A stretch of DNA of 41,659 bases from NCBI GenBank assembly GCA_009927665.1, contig RFMM01000109.1, forward strand, positions 1-41,659, read 5' to 3'. The position numbers were made by a program, and so were the translations under genes. Source of the stretch: Actinomycetota bacterium. Lineage in GTDB: Bacteria; Actinomycetota; Acidimicrobiia; Acidimicrobiales; Ilumatobacteraceae. This document shows positions 8,540-18,063 of the stretch, piece after piece. A model generated the notes under the pieces. That model did no database searches, was not told where the DNA came from, and was given only the letters and a program-made list of their open reading frames with translations. The number at the start of each line of letters is the position of its first letter. Position 1 is the first letter of the stretch.

Positions 8540-9499
8540 TCAAGCGAGACGATTGGCGAGCTCGGCATACAGCGGTATGCCGATGATCAGGTTGAACGGA
8601 AAGGTGACTCCTAGAGCAGCACCCAGCACAAGCCCCTGATCGGCATCTGGCAACCCGACTCTCACCGCGGCGGGGGCGGCGATGTAGCTGGCGCTGGCAG
8701 ACATCGTTGCCAAGACGGTGACACCACCTACCGAGAGACCCACCATCGTGCCCGCGACGGCCCCGAGAGCGCCAAAGAGCACGGGCAGACCAATCGCATA
8801 AACCACCAGGCGCCAACCCGCCTCGCGAATGCGCTCAAGACGCTCGCCGGCCAGCACCCCGAGATCGAGCAAGAACAACACCAACACACCTGGAAACAAC
8901 CCGACGAAGAGCGGCTCGACGACTGCAGCGGATTCACCGTTGACGATGAGGCCGATCACAACACCACCAATTAAGAGCACGATGCTGCGACCGGTGACCA
9001 CCTCGTGCACAGCCGACTTCATCGACTTGCCGCCGAGTGCGCGGCTCGCAATAACGAGAGCAACAACAATGCCCGGCACTTCGAGCAGGGCGACGAGGGC
9101 AGCAAGATACTCCTCGCCGAGTGTGCCCGCAGAACGGGCAAACGTTTCCGCGGCAGTGAACGTGACCGCAGAGACTGATCCGTAGTGGGCGGCGATTGCA
9201 GCGCCGTCACTCGTGTTGAATCGCAGAAACCTACGTGCGACCAGATATGCCACCGCCGGAGTGATGACTCCGAGTGCCACGGTCGCAAGTATTGGCAAGA
9301 CAAGGTCGTCAAAGGCTGCGTCACGCAGTCTCAGTCCACCCTTGAGCCCGATGGCGAGCAGCAGATAGGTCGACAACAGTGAGGTGATTGACTCGGGGAA
9401 CCTCAAGTCGCTTTTCAAGCGAACGGCCACGGCACCAAGCACGAAGGCCAACACGGCAGGTGATGCCAGATTTTGACCCACGAGGTCTCCGAGCGTCAC
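8540..9499 (-). CDS. SbtA-family sodium-dependent bicarbonate transporter (DUF897)
   Basis: LASPAVLAFVLGAVAVRLKSDLRFPESITSLLSTYLLLAIGLKGG..., AAIAAHYGSVSAVTFTAA, multiple TM segments. Confidence 0.88.
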   Translation of the reverse strand: MTLGDLVGQNLASPAVLAFVLGAVAVRLKSDLRFPESITSLLSTYLLLAIGLKGGLRLRDAAFDDLVLPILATVALGVITPAVAYLVARRFLRFNTSDGAAIAAHYGSVSAVTFTAAETFARSAGTLGEEYLAALVALLEVPGIVVALVIASRALGGKSMKSAVHEVVTGRSIVLLIGGVVIGLIVNGESAAVVEPLFVGLFPGVLVLFLLDLGVLAGERLERIREAGWRLVVYAIGLPVLFGALGAVAGTMVGLSVGGVTVLATMSASASYIAAPAAVRVGLPDADQGLVLGAALGVTFPFNLIIGIPLYAELANRLA

Positions 9500-9547
9500 G
9501 GCACTTCAGTCTTGCCGATTGTCTAGCCCTGTGGTGAACTTGGCTCA

Positions 9548-10105
9548 ATGAGCACAGCGGGGCGGCTGCTGGTGGCAACGCCACCGATGAACGACCCGAA
9601 CTTCGAGCGTGCCGTGGTACTGATGCTCACCCATGACGAGACCGGCGCCTTCGGGCTGGTGCTCACGCGCACCACCGAGCTCGCCTCGCTCGATGACGAG
9701 GGCACGCTCAGCGACTGGATTGCGGCAACATCAACACCCAGTGTGCTCTTTGAAGGGGGTCCGGTGCAGCGCGACTCGGTGATTGGCCTTGCGCGCCTGC
9801 CAGACGACGATGACCGATCGTGGGCCACGCAAGTGGGCACGAGCGGTGTGTATTCCGTTGATCTCAACACCGACTCGATAAACGCCTCAGAGTGCAGCAG
9901 CCTGCGGCTCTTCGTTGGCTACTCAGGCTGGGGGCCAGCGCAACTCGACGGCGAGATCGCCAGTGAGCACTGGTTTGTGCTCGATGCCGCACCGGGTGAC
10001 GCCTTCGACGCCGAGCCGCACAGCCTGTGGCGTCGAGTGCTCGAACGATCGTCGGAGCATCGCGAGTGGGTGCAGCGTTTCCCCGACGACCCGGGGGCGA
10101 ACTAG
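9548..10105 (+). CDS. YqgE/AlgH family protein (UPF0301)
   Basis: GRLLVATPPMNDPNFERAVVLMLTHDETGAFGLVLTR..., FEGGPVQRDSVI, RLFVGYSGWGPAQLDGEIASEHWFV. Confidence 0.93.
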   Translation: MSTAGRLLVATPPMNDPNFERAVVLMLTHDETGAFGLVLTRTTELASLDDEGTLSDWIAATSTPSVLFEGGPVQRDSVIGLARLPDDDDRSWATQVGTSGVYSVDLNTDSINASECSSLRLFVGYSGWGPAQLDGEIASEHWFVLDAAPGDAFDAEPHSLWRRVLERSSEHREWVQRFPDDPGAN

Positions 10106-10238
10106 CCAGCTCGGGGCAGCACGCAGACGGGTCGCCTTGACGGGCGTCCCCGCGGATGTTGGCGCACCTGCCCAGCGGGGCGTGCCTGCGCAAGGTGACG
10201 TGCCCGCCTCGCGAGACGCCCTCGCCTATCGTTGGCTC

Positions 10239-11003
10239 ATGGAACAACGCATCGCCAAACTTCGCACGCTCAACGTGTTTGCCGGGTTGCTGCACCTCGC
10301 ATCGTTCATCACCATCTTGGCGCTCGCCACCAAAGTCACGTTGCCCGTTCGCGCGACATATCTCTCTGACGCACCGGGCACCGGAAACTTTGGGGATCCT
10401 GTCGAGCTGTTTTCGCTGAACATTTCGTGGATGGTCGCCGCATTCATGGGGCTATCGGCGTTCTTCCACTTTCTCGTGGCGTCGCCGGTCGGCTTCCCCC
10501 GTTACTCGGCTGGGCTCAGCAATCACATCAACATCTTTCGATGGGTGGAGTACTCAATCTCGTCGTCGATCATGATCGTGCTGATTTTGCAGTTGAACGG
10601 TGTTGCCGACTTCGTGGCACTGTTGGCAGTGTTCGGGGTTAACGCCAGCATGATCTTGTTCGGGTGGTTGCAAGAGCGCTACACGACGCCAGGAGACGGC
10701 CAGCTCTTGCCGTTCTGGTTTGGCTGCATCGCTGGCATCGTGCCCTGGATCGCGGTAGTGATCAACCTCTTTTCACCGAAGGGTCCCCCAAACACCGAGG
10801 TGCCGGGCTTCGTGTTCGGCATCGTCGTGTCGCTGTTTCTCTTCTTCAACTGCTTCGCCATCGTGCAGTGGTTGCAGTATCGCGCCAAGGGCCGTTTCGC
10901 CGACTATCTCGTGGGCGAGCGCACCTACATCGTGCTGAGTTTCGTCGCCAAGTCGGCACTCGCCTGGCAGGTGTTCACGGGCGCGTTGATTCCACCCGCC
11001 TGA
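10239..11003 (+). CDS. Heliorhodopsin (254 aa)
   Basis: Seven hydrophobic segments; FRWVEYSISSSIMIVLIL (Glu104 at the TM3 counterion position), FGVNASMILFGWLQE, LPFWFGCIAGIVPW, FFNCFAIVQWLQY, GERTYIVLSFVAKSALAWQ (Ser234...Lys238 retinal-binding pattern). The ORF track start at 9915 overlaps the upstream gene; the natural start is 10239. Confidence 0.93.
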   Translation: MEQRIAKLRTLNVFAGLLHLASFITILALATKVTLPVRATYLSDAPGTGNFGDPVELFSLNISWMVAAFMGLSAFFHFLVASPVGFPRYSAGLSNHINIFRWVEYSISSSIMIVLILQLNGVADFVALLAVFGVNASMILFGWLQERYTTPGDGQLLPFWFGCIAGIVPWIAVVINLFSPKGPPNTEVPGFVFGIVVSLFLFFNCFAIVQWLQYRAKGRFADYLVGERTYIVLSFVAKSALAWQVFTGALIPPA

Positions 11004-11006
11004 CGC

Positions 11007-11020
11007 GTGGGTTCACCCAC
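11007..11020. terminator. Candidate shared hairpin between convergent genes
   Basis: GTGGGTTCACCCAC self-complementary sequence in the 33-bp gap between the convergent heliorhodopsin and 11037-11684 genes; no strong U-tract. Confidence 0.35.
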
Positions 11021-11036
11021 CAAAACCTCGAAGCTT

Positions 11037-11684
11037 CTATTCGACAACGTCAACGAGGGGCGCACGCAGCGGAGAGTTCGCCTGCACCCGTTGCAGGATT
11101 TCAGCATCAAGCCCGAGCGCGACCGCCTGCGCAACGCTGCGTCGCCCCGTGAGACAACGCAACAGATCGAAATCACTGAGACCAGCCGCAAAGAGCGCCG
11201 AGTGGCCACCGGGCACTCGCCCTTCAACCCACACCCCCAACCAACCCAGTGCCGCGCGCACTGCTGACGAGTCGCGCGCGCCCGGCACCCCCACGGCATG
11301 GCGCAAGTCGTGCTCGTGAGTCACTGCATCCATCGTCATCTGCGAACGCGCCATCGGTGGAATATGCGGAAGCATCGGGTCGAATCGCGCAGCAACCGAC
11401 TCGAGTGCGTCGGCGATTTCACCCACGGTGCGACTGCGACTGCGCTCTACCTGAGCTTGTGTCCACGCATCGCTCGCCACACCTTCCATGCGACCGCTCA
11501 CGATGTCATCGGGCACGCCAAACATGTGGGCGGCGAGGTTGTGAACGGTCCACTGCGGACAATGCGGCACCGTGATGTCGCCAGCATCAGCAGGCAGCGA
11601 CCGCAAGAGGCTTACGACACGCGCACGCAACTCGATATACGCCGATGCGACCTGCTCGTCGGGCAAGAGCGCAGGCGATTGCAT
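11037..11684 (-). CDS. Maleylpyruvate isomerase-type mycothiol-dependent (DinB-like) family protein
   Basis: LPADAGDITVPHCPQWTVHNLAAHMFGVPDDIV..., MDAVTHEHDLRHAVGVPGARD; start at 11684 overlaps the pheT stop (TAATG). Confidence 0.8.
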   Translation of the reverse strand: MQSPALLPDEQVASAYIELRARVVSLLRSLPADAGDITVPHCPQWTVHNLAAHMFGVPDDIVSGRMEGVASDAWTQAQVERSRSRTVGEIADALESVAARFDPMLPHIPPMARSQMTMDAVTHEHDLRHAVGVPGARDSSAVRAALGWLGVWVEGRVPGGHSALFAAGLSDFDLLRCLTGRRSVAQAVALGLDAEILQRVQANSPLRAPLVDVVE

Positions 11685-14089
11685 TAGCCGCGCAGTGTGC
11701 AGCCGAGTTTTTCGGCAGAAGATATACACGACGTGCGCACAGCAGCAACCTCAGCGTCAGTGAGTGTGCGATCGGTGGCGCGCACTCGCACCCGAAACGC
11801 AAGGCCGCGCGAACTATCAGTGGGCGTCTTGCGAAACACGTCGAAGAGCGACACATCTTCACCCAAGGCGCCTGCGGCCTGACGCAATGCGCGCTGCACG
11901 GCGGCGGCGGTGACGCTCGCGGGCACGGCAAAAGCGAGATCGAAGTCGCTCGCCGGAAACCGACTGACAGGTTTGGCGGCCGGCACCTTGGGCGACTCGG
12001 TGAGCAACAACGACGCGTTGACTTCGAGGCATGCGACTCGCTCATTGATGCCGTGTGCGGCAAGCATCAACCGGTCGAGTTCGCCGACGTAACCAACCAC
12101 GTGCTTGCCACGCGTCAGCGAAGCGCCACGGGTGACGTGATAACCATCGGGCACGCGCGACTGATCGAGTTGTGCTCCGACACCGAACACCGAAACGATC
12201 TGCGACCACCAGTCGACGGCAACACTTGCGTCTACACCCACCGCCATGATGCACAGTTGCTCATGTTCGTCGGGCAGCTCGCTGCTGCTGGGCGGGTACA
12301 CATGACCGAGCTCGAAGAGCGAAATGTGGTCGGCGCGGTGCGCCAGATTGAAGGCGACGGCCTTCAACATGCCCGGTCGAAGCGAAGTGCGAAGCACACT
12401 CTCTTCGGCCACGAGCGGGTTTTCCAACTCGAGAGCTAGACCTGCTCGACCGTCGGAGCCTGCGACCACTACACCGGCCTTCTCGTGGTCACCTGGCGCC
12501 AAGAACGGGTTCGGCATCACCTCACAGGCGCCGAACGACAGCATGAGGTCGCGCAGCGACCGGCGACGCTGTTGCACCTGCGAGAGCCCGCCGGATTGCG
12601 TCGACTGCGGCACGCGCTTGCCGAGCGCGTCGTATCCGACGTGTCGTGCGACTTCTTCGACAAGATCGATTTCGTCGGTGCAGTCAGGTCGCCACGACGG
12701 CACCTTGACACTGAAGCCGGGCCCTGCAGCGACAGCCGAGCCCTTCTTGGCGGCGATCTTTTTCGAGGTGCAGGCGAAACCGATACGTGTGAGCAGGCTC
12801 GACACGTCGCGGGCGCCGAGCGATGTGCCGAGCACTCGATTCACCTGCGCCACACGCAACGTGACGACCGCAGGCTTTGGCAGGTGCTTGGTCTGCGGGT
12901 CGCTTGCCCCGCTGTGCACCACGAGTTTGGGGCACGACTGGCGCAAGATTGCAGCGAAACGAGCGATGGAATACTCGGTGCCCTGCGGATCAACCCCACG
13001 TTCGAAACGTGCCGACGCTTCGGTGCGCAGCGCCAGTCGCTGACTCGTCAACCGCACAGTGGTGGGGTCGAACCACGCGGTCTCGAGCGCAATCTCGGTG
13101 GTTTCGGTGGAGATTTCCGTGTTTGCGCCACCCATGACGCCAGCGATGCCGATGGCGCGGTCGTCACCATCACAAATCAGCAGATCATCAGCCGTGAACG
13201 TGCGGTCTGTGCCGTCGAGGGTGACGAGCCGCTCTCCTGACTTGGCGAAGCGAATGCGAAAACCTGAGGCCACCTTTGATGCGTCGTACGCATGGTTTGG
13301 TTGATTGGTCTCGAGCATCACCAGGTTTGACGCATCAACCACGTTGTTGATCGGCCGCATGCCTGCGGCGAGCACGCGTCGCGCGAGATGATCGGGCGAC
13401 GGCCCGACCACGATGCCACTCATCACGGTGACGTTGAATCGAGCGCAGGCCTTGTCGTCGACAATCTTGACCGACACCTTGCGCGCGGCGCCCTTCTTCG
13501 CGCCATCACCTTTGGGCGGGGTGAGTTTCTTGCCGAGCTTGGCTGCGACGTCACGCGCCACGCCGAGGTGACCTGTGCAGTCGGGGCGATTGCGTGTCAC
13601 GTCGAGATCGAACACGACGTCACGGGCGATGCCGAGTGCGTCGAACACGTTGCGGCCAAGTTTGGCCGTGGGCGGAAGAATCAGGATTCCTGACGCATCA
13701 CTCGCCACGCCGAGTTCGGCGGCCGAGCACAGCATGCCTTCAGAGTCAACGTTGAACATGCCTCGTCGCAATATGTCACGACCGTCGGGCATTTTGGTGC
13801 CAATCGTGGCGAGCGGCACGAGATCGCCAGCCTTCATGTTGAACGCGCCGCACCACACGTGACGCTCGCCGCCATCACCAGTGTCAACCCACACACGGTG
13901 CACTTTGTTGGCCTCAGGGTGGCGCTCGGTGCGCAACACCTTGGCGACAACGACACCTGCGATTGGCGTGCCCACCACCTCGGTGGTTTCGACCGAGAGA
14001 CCAAGGGCAGTGATGACATCGGCCAGCTGCTCGTCGCTCAACTTGCGCACGTCGACGAAGTCCTCCAACCACGAACGAACGATGCGCAC
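11684..14089 (-). CDS. pheT: Phenylalanyl-tRNA synthetase beta subunit
   Basis: MRIVRSWLEDFVDVRKLSDEQLADVITALGLSVE..., DLDVTRNRPDCTGHLGVARDVAAKLG, CDGDDRAIGIAGVMGGANTEIS, C-terminal FDX-ACB domain. Confidence 0.97.
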   Translation of the reverse strand: MRIVRSWLEDFVDVRKLSDEQLADVITALGLSVETTEVVGTPIAGVVVAKVLRTERHPEANKVHRVWVDTGDGGERHVWCGAFNMKAGDLVPLATIGTKMPDGRDILRRGMFNVDSEGMLCSAAELGVASDASGILILPPTAKLGRNVFDALGIARDVVFDLDVTRNRPDCTGHLGVARDVAAKLGKKLTPPKGDGAKKGAARKVSVKIVDDKACARFNVTVMSGIVVGPSPDHLARRVLAAGMRPINNVVDASNLVMLETNQPNHAYDASKVASGFRIRFAKSGERLVTLDGTDRTFTADDLLICDGDDRAIGIAGVMGGANTEISTETTEIALETAWFDPTTVRLTSQRLALRTEASARFERGVDPQGTEYSIARFAAILRQSCPKLVVHSGASDPQTKHLPKPAVVTLRVAQVNRVLGTSLGARDVSSLLTRIGFACTSKKIAAKKGSAVAAGPGFSVKVPSWRPDCTDEIDLVEEVARHVGYDALGKRVPQSTQSGGLSQVQQRRRSLRDLMLSFGACEVMPNPFLAPGDHEKAGVVVAGSDGRAGLALELENPLVAEESVLRTSLRPGMLKAVAFNLAHRADHISLFELGHVYPPSSSELPDEHEQLCIMAVGVDASVAVDWWSQIVSVFGVGAQLDQSRVPDGYHVTRGASLTRGKHVVGYVGELDRLMLAAHGINERVACLEVNASLLLTESPKVPAAKPVSRFPASDFDLAFAVPASVTAAAVQRALRQAAGALGEDVSLFDVFRKTPTDSSRGLAFRVRVRATDRTLTDAEVAAVRTSCISSAEKLGCTLRG

Positions 14090-14091
14090 GG

Positions 14092-15111
14092 CTAGAACTG
14101 CCTCACGAACCGCAGATCGTTGGCGTACATGTCGCGCAGGTCGGCGACCGCGTGACGTTCTTTGGCCATGCGGTCGATGCCGAAGCCGAAGGCGAACCCG
14201 GTGTACACCTCGGGGTCAATGCCACCGGACCGCAAGACGTTGGGGTGCACCATGCCGCAGCCGCCGAGTTCCACCCATTTGCCGCTGGCGCTGCGCACAT
14301 CGAACTCAGCGCTCGGCTCGGTGAAGGGGAAGAAACTCGGTCGCAGTCGACTGGTGAAGTCGCTACCGAAGAACGCCTTGGTGAACGCCTCGATGGTGCC
14401 CGCCAGATGCGCAAACGTGATGCCCTTGTCGATGACGAGGCCTTCGATTTGATGGAACACCGGCATGTGCGTGGCGTCGGGCGTATCACGACGAAACACG
14501 CGGCCAGGCATCACCGCGTAGATCGGCAGTGGCCACTCTTGCATCACGCGAATTTGCACGGGTGACGTGTGCGTGCGCAGCAAGGTAGAACCTGCCGCGC
14601 CGTGTTTCACGAACAACGTGTCGAACCCGCTGCGCGCCGGGTGATTCGGCGGCATGTTGAGTGCGGTGAAATTGTGGAAGTCGGTCTCGACTTCGGGGCC
14701 TTCGGCCACTTTGAACCCCATGCCAACAAAGACGTCTTCCAAGCGCTCCCATGCCTGGGTCACGATGTGCGAATGCCCGCGCGTGCGGCGACCGAGATGT
14801 TCGGTGAGATCCATCGCCTCGCCTGCGGCTGCTCTGCTGGCTGCATCACGCTCGAGTTCGCTGAGACGCTGTGCCACGAGAGCGTCGATGGCCTGAGTCG
14901 CTTCGTTGATGGCGCGGCCCGCAGCCTTGCGGGCCTCGACGTCGGTGATCGACCCCAGCGACGACTTGAGCCCGACGAGCACGCTGCCCTTGCCGGTGTG
15001 CTCGTTCGCCACCCGCCGCAACGTGTCGACGTCGGGGGCCGCCCCGAGAGCGTCTTGGGCGACTTTCAGCACCGCAGCGACTTGGGCTGCCGGCGAACTT
15101 GCTTCAGACAC
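14092..15111 (-). CDS. pheS: Phenylalanyl-tRNA synthetase alpha subunit (GTG start)
   Basis: GHSHIVTQAWERLEDVFVGMGFKVAEGPEVETDFHNFTALNMPPNHPAR..., LRTHTSPVQIRVM, GRVFRRDTPDATHMPVFHQIEGL, GFAFGFGIDRMAKERH. Confidence 0.97.
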   Translation of the reverse strand: MSEASSPAAQVAAVLKVAQDALGAAPDVDTLRRVANEHTGKGSVLVGLKSSLGSITDVEARKAAGRAINEATQAIDALVAQRLSELERDAASRAAAGEAMDLTEHLGRRTRGHSHIVTQAWERLEDVFVGMGFKVAEGPEVETDFHNFTALNMPPNHPARSGFDTLFVKHGAAGSTLLRTHTSPVQIRVMQEWPLPIYAVMPGRVFRRDTPDATHMPVFHQIEGLVIDKGITFAHLAGTIEAFTKAFFGSDFTSRLRPSFFPFTEPSAEFDVRSASGKWVELGGCGMVHPNVLRSGGIDPEVYTGFAFGFGIDRMAKERHAVADLRDMYANDLRFVRQF

Positions 15112-15138
15112 TTCCGAGAGTTTACGGCAAGCTACGGC

Positions 15139-15915
15139 CTAGGTAGCCGATACGGTCTTGCGAATCTCGATACAGGCGGCGTCTGCGCCGTTGAGCACGA
15201 ATGATTGGTCTGACCGCACGAGCACGAAGTTGAGCTCGAAGTTGCGATAACTCTCCACGTCTGAGGACTTACCGACGAAGATTCCGACTGACTTTCTTGC
15301 AATTTTCACGCCACGAGCGACGGCGCTGATCGCAGCCTGCACTGTCACGTCGGATACGTCTGTCTTGCCGAGGGAGATACACAAGTCGACGGGCCCAATA
15401 AAGACACCATCGATGCCGGCAGTGCCGGCAATGCCTTCGGAATGTTCGACGGCTTCGGCATCCTCAATTTGGGCCACTACGACCACTGATGACGCCGTCG
15501 CATCGAGGTGCGCACGAATATCGCGGCGTGTGTAGTCGGCTGCTCGAGTGGAACCCGCAAAGCCTCGTCCGCCCGACCCGAAGTGCGAGATGCGCGCCAC
15601 ATGCTGTGCTTCTTGCGGCGTTCTCACATGAGGAACGACGACACCCGCCGCACCCTGATCGAGCGCCTGCTGGATACTGACGGGGTCGGAGTGAGTCACA
15701 CGTACGAGAGCTGGCAAGTTCCCCTCCCTCGCCGCGAGCAGGCAGAGGTCGAGGTCTCGACGAGAGAACGGCGCATGCTCTGCGTCAAGAACAACGAAAT
15801 CGATCGCAGATCGTGCCAACACCTCAACAATTGCGGGGTCCGGCGTCTTTACGAAGGTGCCAATTATGAAGTCGCCTGAGCGAAATCGTGTGGCGAAATT
15901 AGCGATAGTTCTCAT
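15139..15915 (-). CDS. HpcH/HpaI-family aldolase
   Basis: GDFIIGTFVKTPDPAIVEVLARSAIDFVVLDAEHAPFSRRDL..., ALDQGAAGVVVPHVRTPQEA, VVVAQIEDAEAVE, GTAGIDGVFIGPVDLCISLG. Confidence 0.92.
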   Translation of the reverse strand: MRTIANFATRFRSGDFIIGTFVKTPDPAIVEVLARSAIDFVVLDAEHAPFSRRDLDLCLLAAREGNLPALVRVTHSDPVSIQQALDQGAAGVVVPHVRTPQEAQHVARISHFGSGGRGFAGSTRAADYTRRDIRAHLDATASSVVVVAQIEDAEAVEHSEGIAGTAGIDGVFIGPVDLCISLGKTDVSDVTVQAAISAVARGVKIARKSVGIFVGKSSDVESYRNFELNFVLVRSDQSFVLNGADAACIEIRKTVSAT

Positions 15916-16927
15916 CGCGCTCCAATTGGCTGCACATCTCGCTCGCTCTCGCGATCACGTCGACACCGAGTTGTTGCCAAACGTGCAGCATGTCGACCAG
16001 AACCCAATTCTCGCGTATTAGTCCGTGCTCTACTCGCCAAAAGTCGAGACTGCGCATGGTGATGTGCTGACCCGTTGGATTGATGCCCAACCAGCCATCA
16101 CCAGAAACCGACATTTTCATTCCTGGCCATGCAGTGAACGCCACATATGGGCCTTGCCCGAAGTAGTAGCCGCCGCCGACGTTTCCACTCCTGTCTGGCA
16201 GTGCCCGCAAGAATGGGATCTGGTGACCGTTACGGAAGCCCTCAATGCCTCTGCACGTTCCGATGGCTGCTGGGCCGTACCAAGACATGCGGGGGTGCCA
16301 GAAGTCTTCGAGCCTCATCACGCTGGCGGGTTCCTGCGGGTGACGACCCATCGCCGTCAACATCTCTGCGACTATTCGAAGCGACTCAGCTGAAGCTTCA
16401 GACGTCGCGGCTGGTCGGTGCATTCCATCCTGAGGTATCGGCGCGGGAACGTTCCAGGCTCGTCGCAACGCCGGCGCCATCGGCCATGCTCCAGCTTGCA
16501 TGAGAAGTTCAGGGATGTCCCAGACCGCCTGGACCTCTTGAACACCGTCTGCACCAAGCCTGAAGAATTCGTGAAAGCGCATCGTCACCTGTTGGCCCGT
16601 AGGTCGAATGCCGAGGTAGGGCTTGCGGAATGCCCCCGTGTAGTAGCCGCACACTCCGACCATCTCGTCACCAGCGGCTGCTCGACCCTGCACTTTGATG
16701 GTCATCCGCCGTTCCAAATCGGGAATCGCAGTTGCGAGTGGCCGGTAGACCTCGTCGACGAGTTGATCGACATCGGACAGCGTCTCGTATGGATGCGTGA
16801 AATGGAGTTTGGCTCCGCTCACAAGAGCCTCTTTAAAAAGGTGCGTTGCGTCTTCAATCTCAAAGTCACGGAAAGCTTCAAACAGGGCATCAAGACGTGC
16901 CCGGGAGGCCTCAAATGCTCTCACCAT
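15899..16927 (-). CDS. Tandem SnoaL-like (NTF2 fold) protein, two domains
   Basis: 342 aa; first half ...MVGVCGYYTGAFRKPYLGIRPTGQQVTMRFHEFFRL..., second half ...GTCRGIEGFRNGHQIPFLRALPDR...GDGWLGINPTGQHITMRSLDFWRVEHGLIRENWVLVDMLHVWQQLGVDV. Confidence 0.85.
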   Translation of the reverse strand: MVRAFEASRARLDALFEAFRDFEIEDATHLFKEALVSGAKLHFTHPYETLSDVDQLVDEVYRPLATAIPDLERRMTIKVQGRAAAGDEMVGVCGYYTGAFRKPYLGIRPTGQQVTMRFHEFFRLGADGVQEVQAVWDIPELLMQAGAWPMAPALRRAWNVPAPIPQDGMHRPAATSEASAESLRIVAEMLTAMGRHPQEPASVMRLEDFWHPRMSWYGPAAIGTCRGIEGFRNGHQIPFLRALPDRSGNVGGGYYFGQGPYVAFTAWPGMKMSVSGDGWLGINPTGQHITMRSLDFWRVEHGLIRENWVLVDMLHVWQQLGVDVIARASEMCSQLERDENYR

Positions 16928-18063
16928 AAAATCTCAGAGGCCAGCTCGGCGCCTACTTTCATTGCTGCAAACTTTGCGAAGACAATTTCCGTGTCAATTC
17001 CTGGATAGCCGGCAAATGTCGAGAATCCACAATCAGTTCCGGCGATGACTCGTTCACGCCCGACCACGCGCGCAACGTTGATGATTCGCTGAGCGATGAG
17101 CCTCGGATGTTCGACGAAATTCGTCGTTGTATCGAGTACACCCGGGATGAGCACCTTGTCGTCAGGAATCTGAATCGACGAGAGGTCTTCCCACTCGTGG
17201 GCGTGGCGCGGGTTTGCAGTCTCAAACAACAAGCCCTGCGGTTTGGCGCGCAGTGCTATCGGCAGCACAGTCGTCAATGGCGCATCGTGGGTATGAGGGC
17301 CCTCGTAGTTTCCCCAACACACGTGCATACGCACACGATCGCTCGGAATGTTGCGCAGAGCATGGTTGAGAGCCTCGACGTTTTCGTTGACACGGGCAAG
17401 ATAATCGGCTTCTGACAGCTTCTTAAACATCATGTGCCGTCCGAGACCGAGATCAGGCGAATCGATTTGGAGAATGAAGCCCGCTGCGACGATCGCTTCA
17501 TATTCGACTCGCATCGCCTCGGCGACGGCCCCGAGGTACGAGGCGTGGTCAGGGTAATAGGCGTTCGGCTGAAACATCGCGATGACTCCCGGCGATGCGG
17601 AATTAAGAAATGCTTCCATCGGCTGGTGTTTGTCGACTGCACGCCTGAACGTGGCGCATTCTTGTGCAACTGGCTGGCGGTCGACATGGCGAATCTCGGC
17701 GACGCATTGGGGTCGCTTGTAAGTCGGAGTCCCGCCTGATTTCGCCTGCTGCTGCAGGAAGGTTGGGAAGTCCTCTAGGTCGGCGGGTGGAGTGCGCGGA
17801 CTGTCGCCATCGAAGCCTGAGATGCGGTACTTGATGTACGTCGCGTACGAGATCTTGTCCATTTCGCCATCGCTCACTACATCGATACCCGAGTCAACCT
17901 GCCGCTTCACGACGTCGCTGACTGCGCGATCAATGATTGCGATGTGTTGCGTGACATCGAGAGTTTCGCCGTGCTCGCGCCTAAAGATCAAATCTGTAAC
18001 GTCTGCCGGTCGCGGGAGACTGCCGACATGCGTCGTCAGGATTCGATCACTGCTCACCTTCAT
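16921..18063 (-). CDS. Cobalamin-independent methionine synthase-like / epoxyalkane:CoM transferase-like zinc enzyme (COG0620)
   Basis: ILTTHVGSLPRP..., SGIDVVSDGEM, MHVCWGNYEGPHTHDAPL (H-x-C), VIAGTDCGFSTFAG (distal Cys); short single-domain form. Confidence 0.85.
   Translation of the reverse strand: MKVSSDRILTTHVGSLPRPADVTDLIFRREHGETLDVTQHIAIIDRAVSDVVKRQVDSGIDVVSDGEMDKISYATYIKYRISGFDGDSPRTPPADLEDFPTFLQQQAKSGGTPTYKRPQCVAEIRHVDRQPVAQECATFRRAVDKHQPMEAFLNSASPGVIAMFQPNAYYPDHASYLGAVAEAMRVEYEAIVAAGFILQIDSPDLGLGRHMMFKKLSEADYLARVNENVEALNHALRNIPSDRVRMHVCWGNYEGPHTHDAPLTTVLPIALRAKPQGLLFETANPRHAHEWEDLSSIQIPDDKVLIPGVLDTTTNFVEHPRLIAQRIINVARVVGRERVIAGTDCGFSTFAGYPGIDTEIVFAKFAAMKVGAELASEILW

Noticed and set aside
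9915-10238. N-terminal 108-aa extension of heliorhodopsin in the ORF track
   Set aside because: Overlaps the YqgE/AlgH gene and has no homologous character; heliorhodopsins start near MxxRxxxLRxxN, matching ATG 10239.
12485-13240. 251-aa plus-strand ORF
   Set aside because: Fully antisense to pheT, low-complexity translation typical of high-GC antisense frames.
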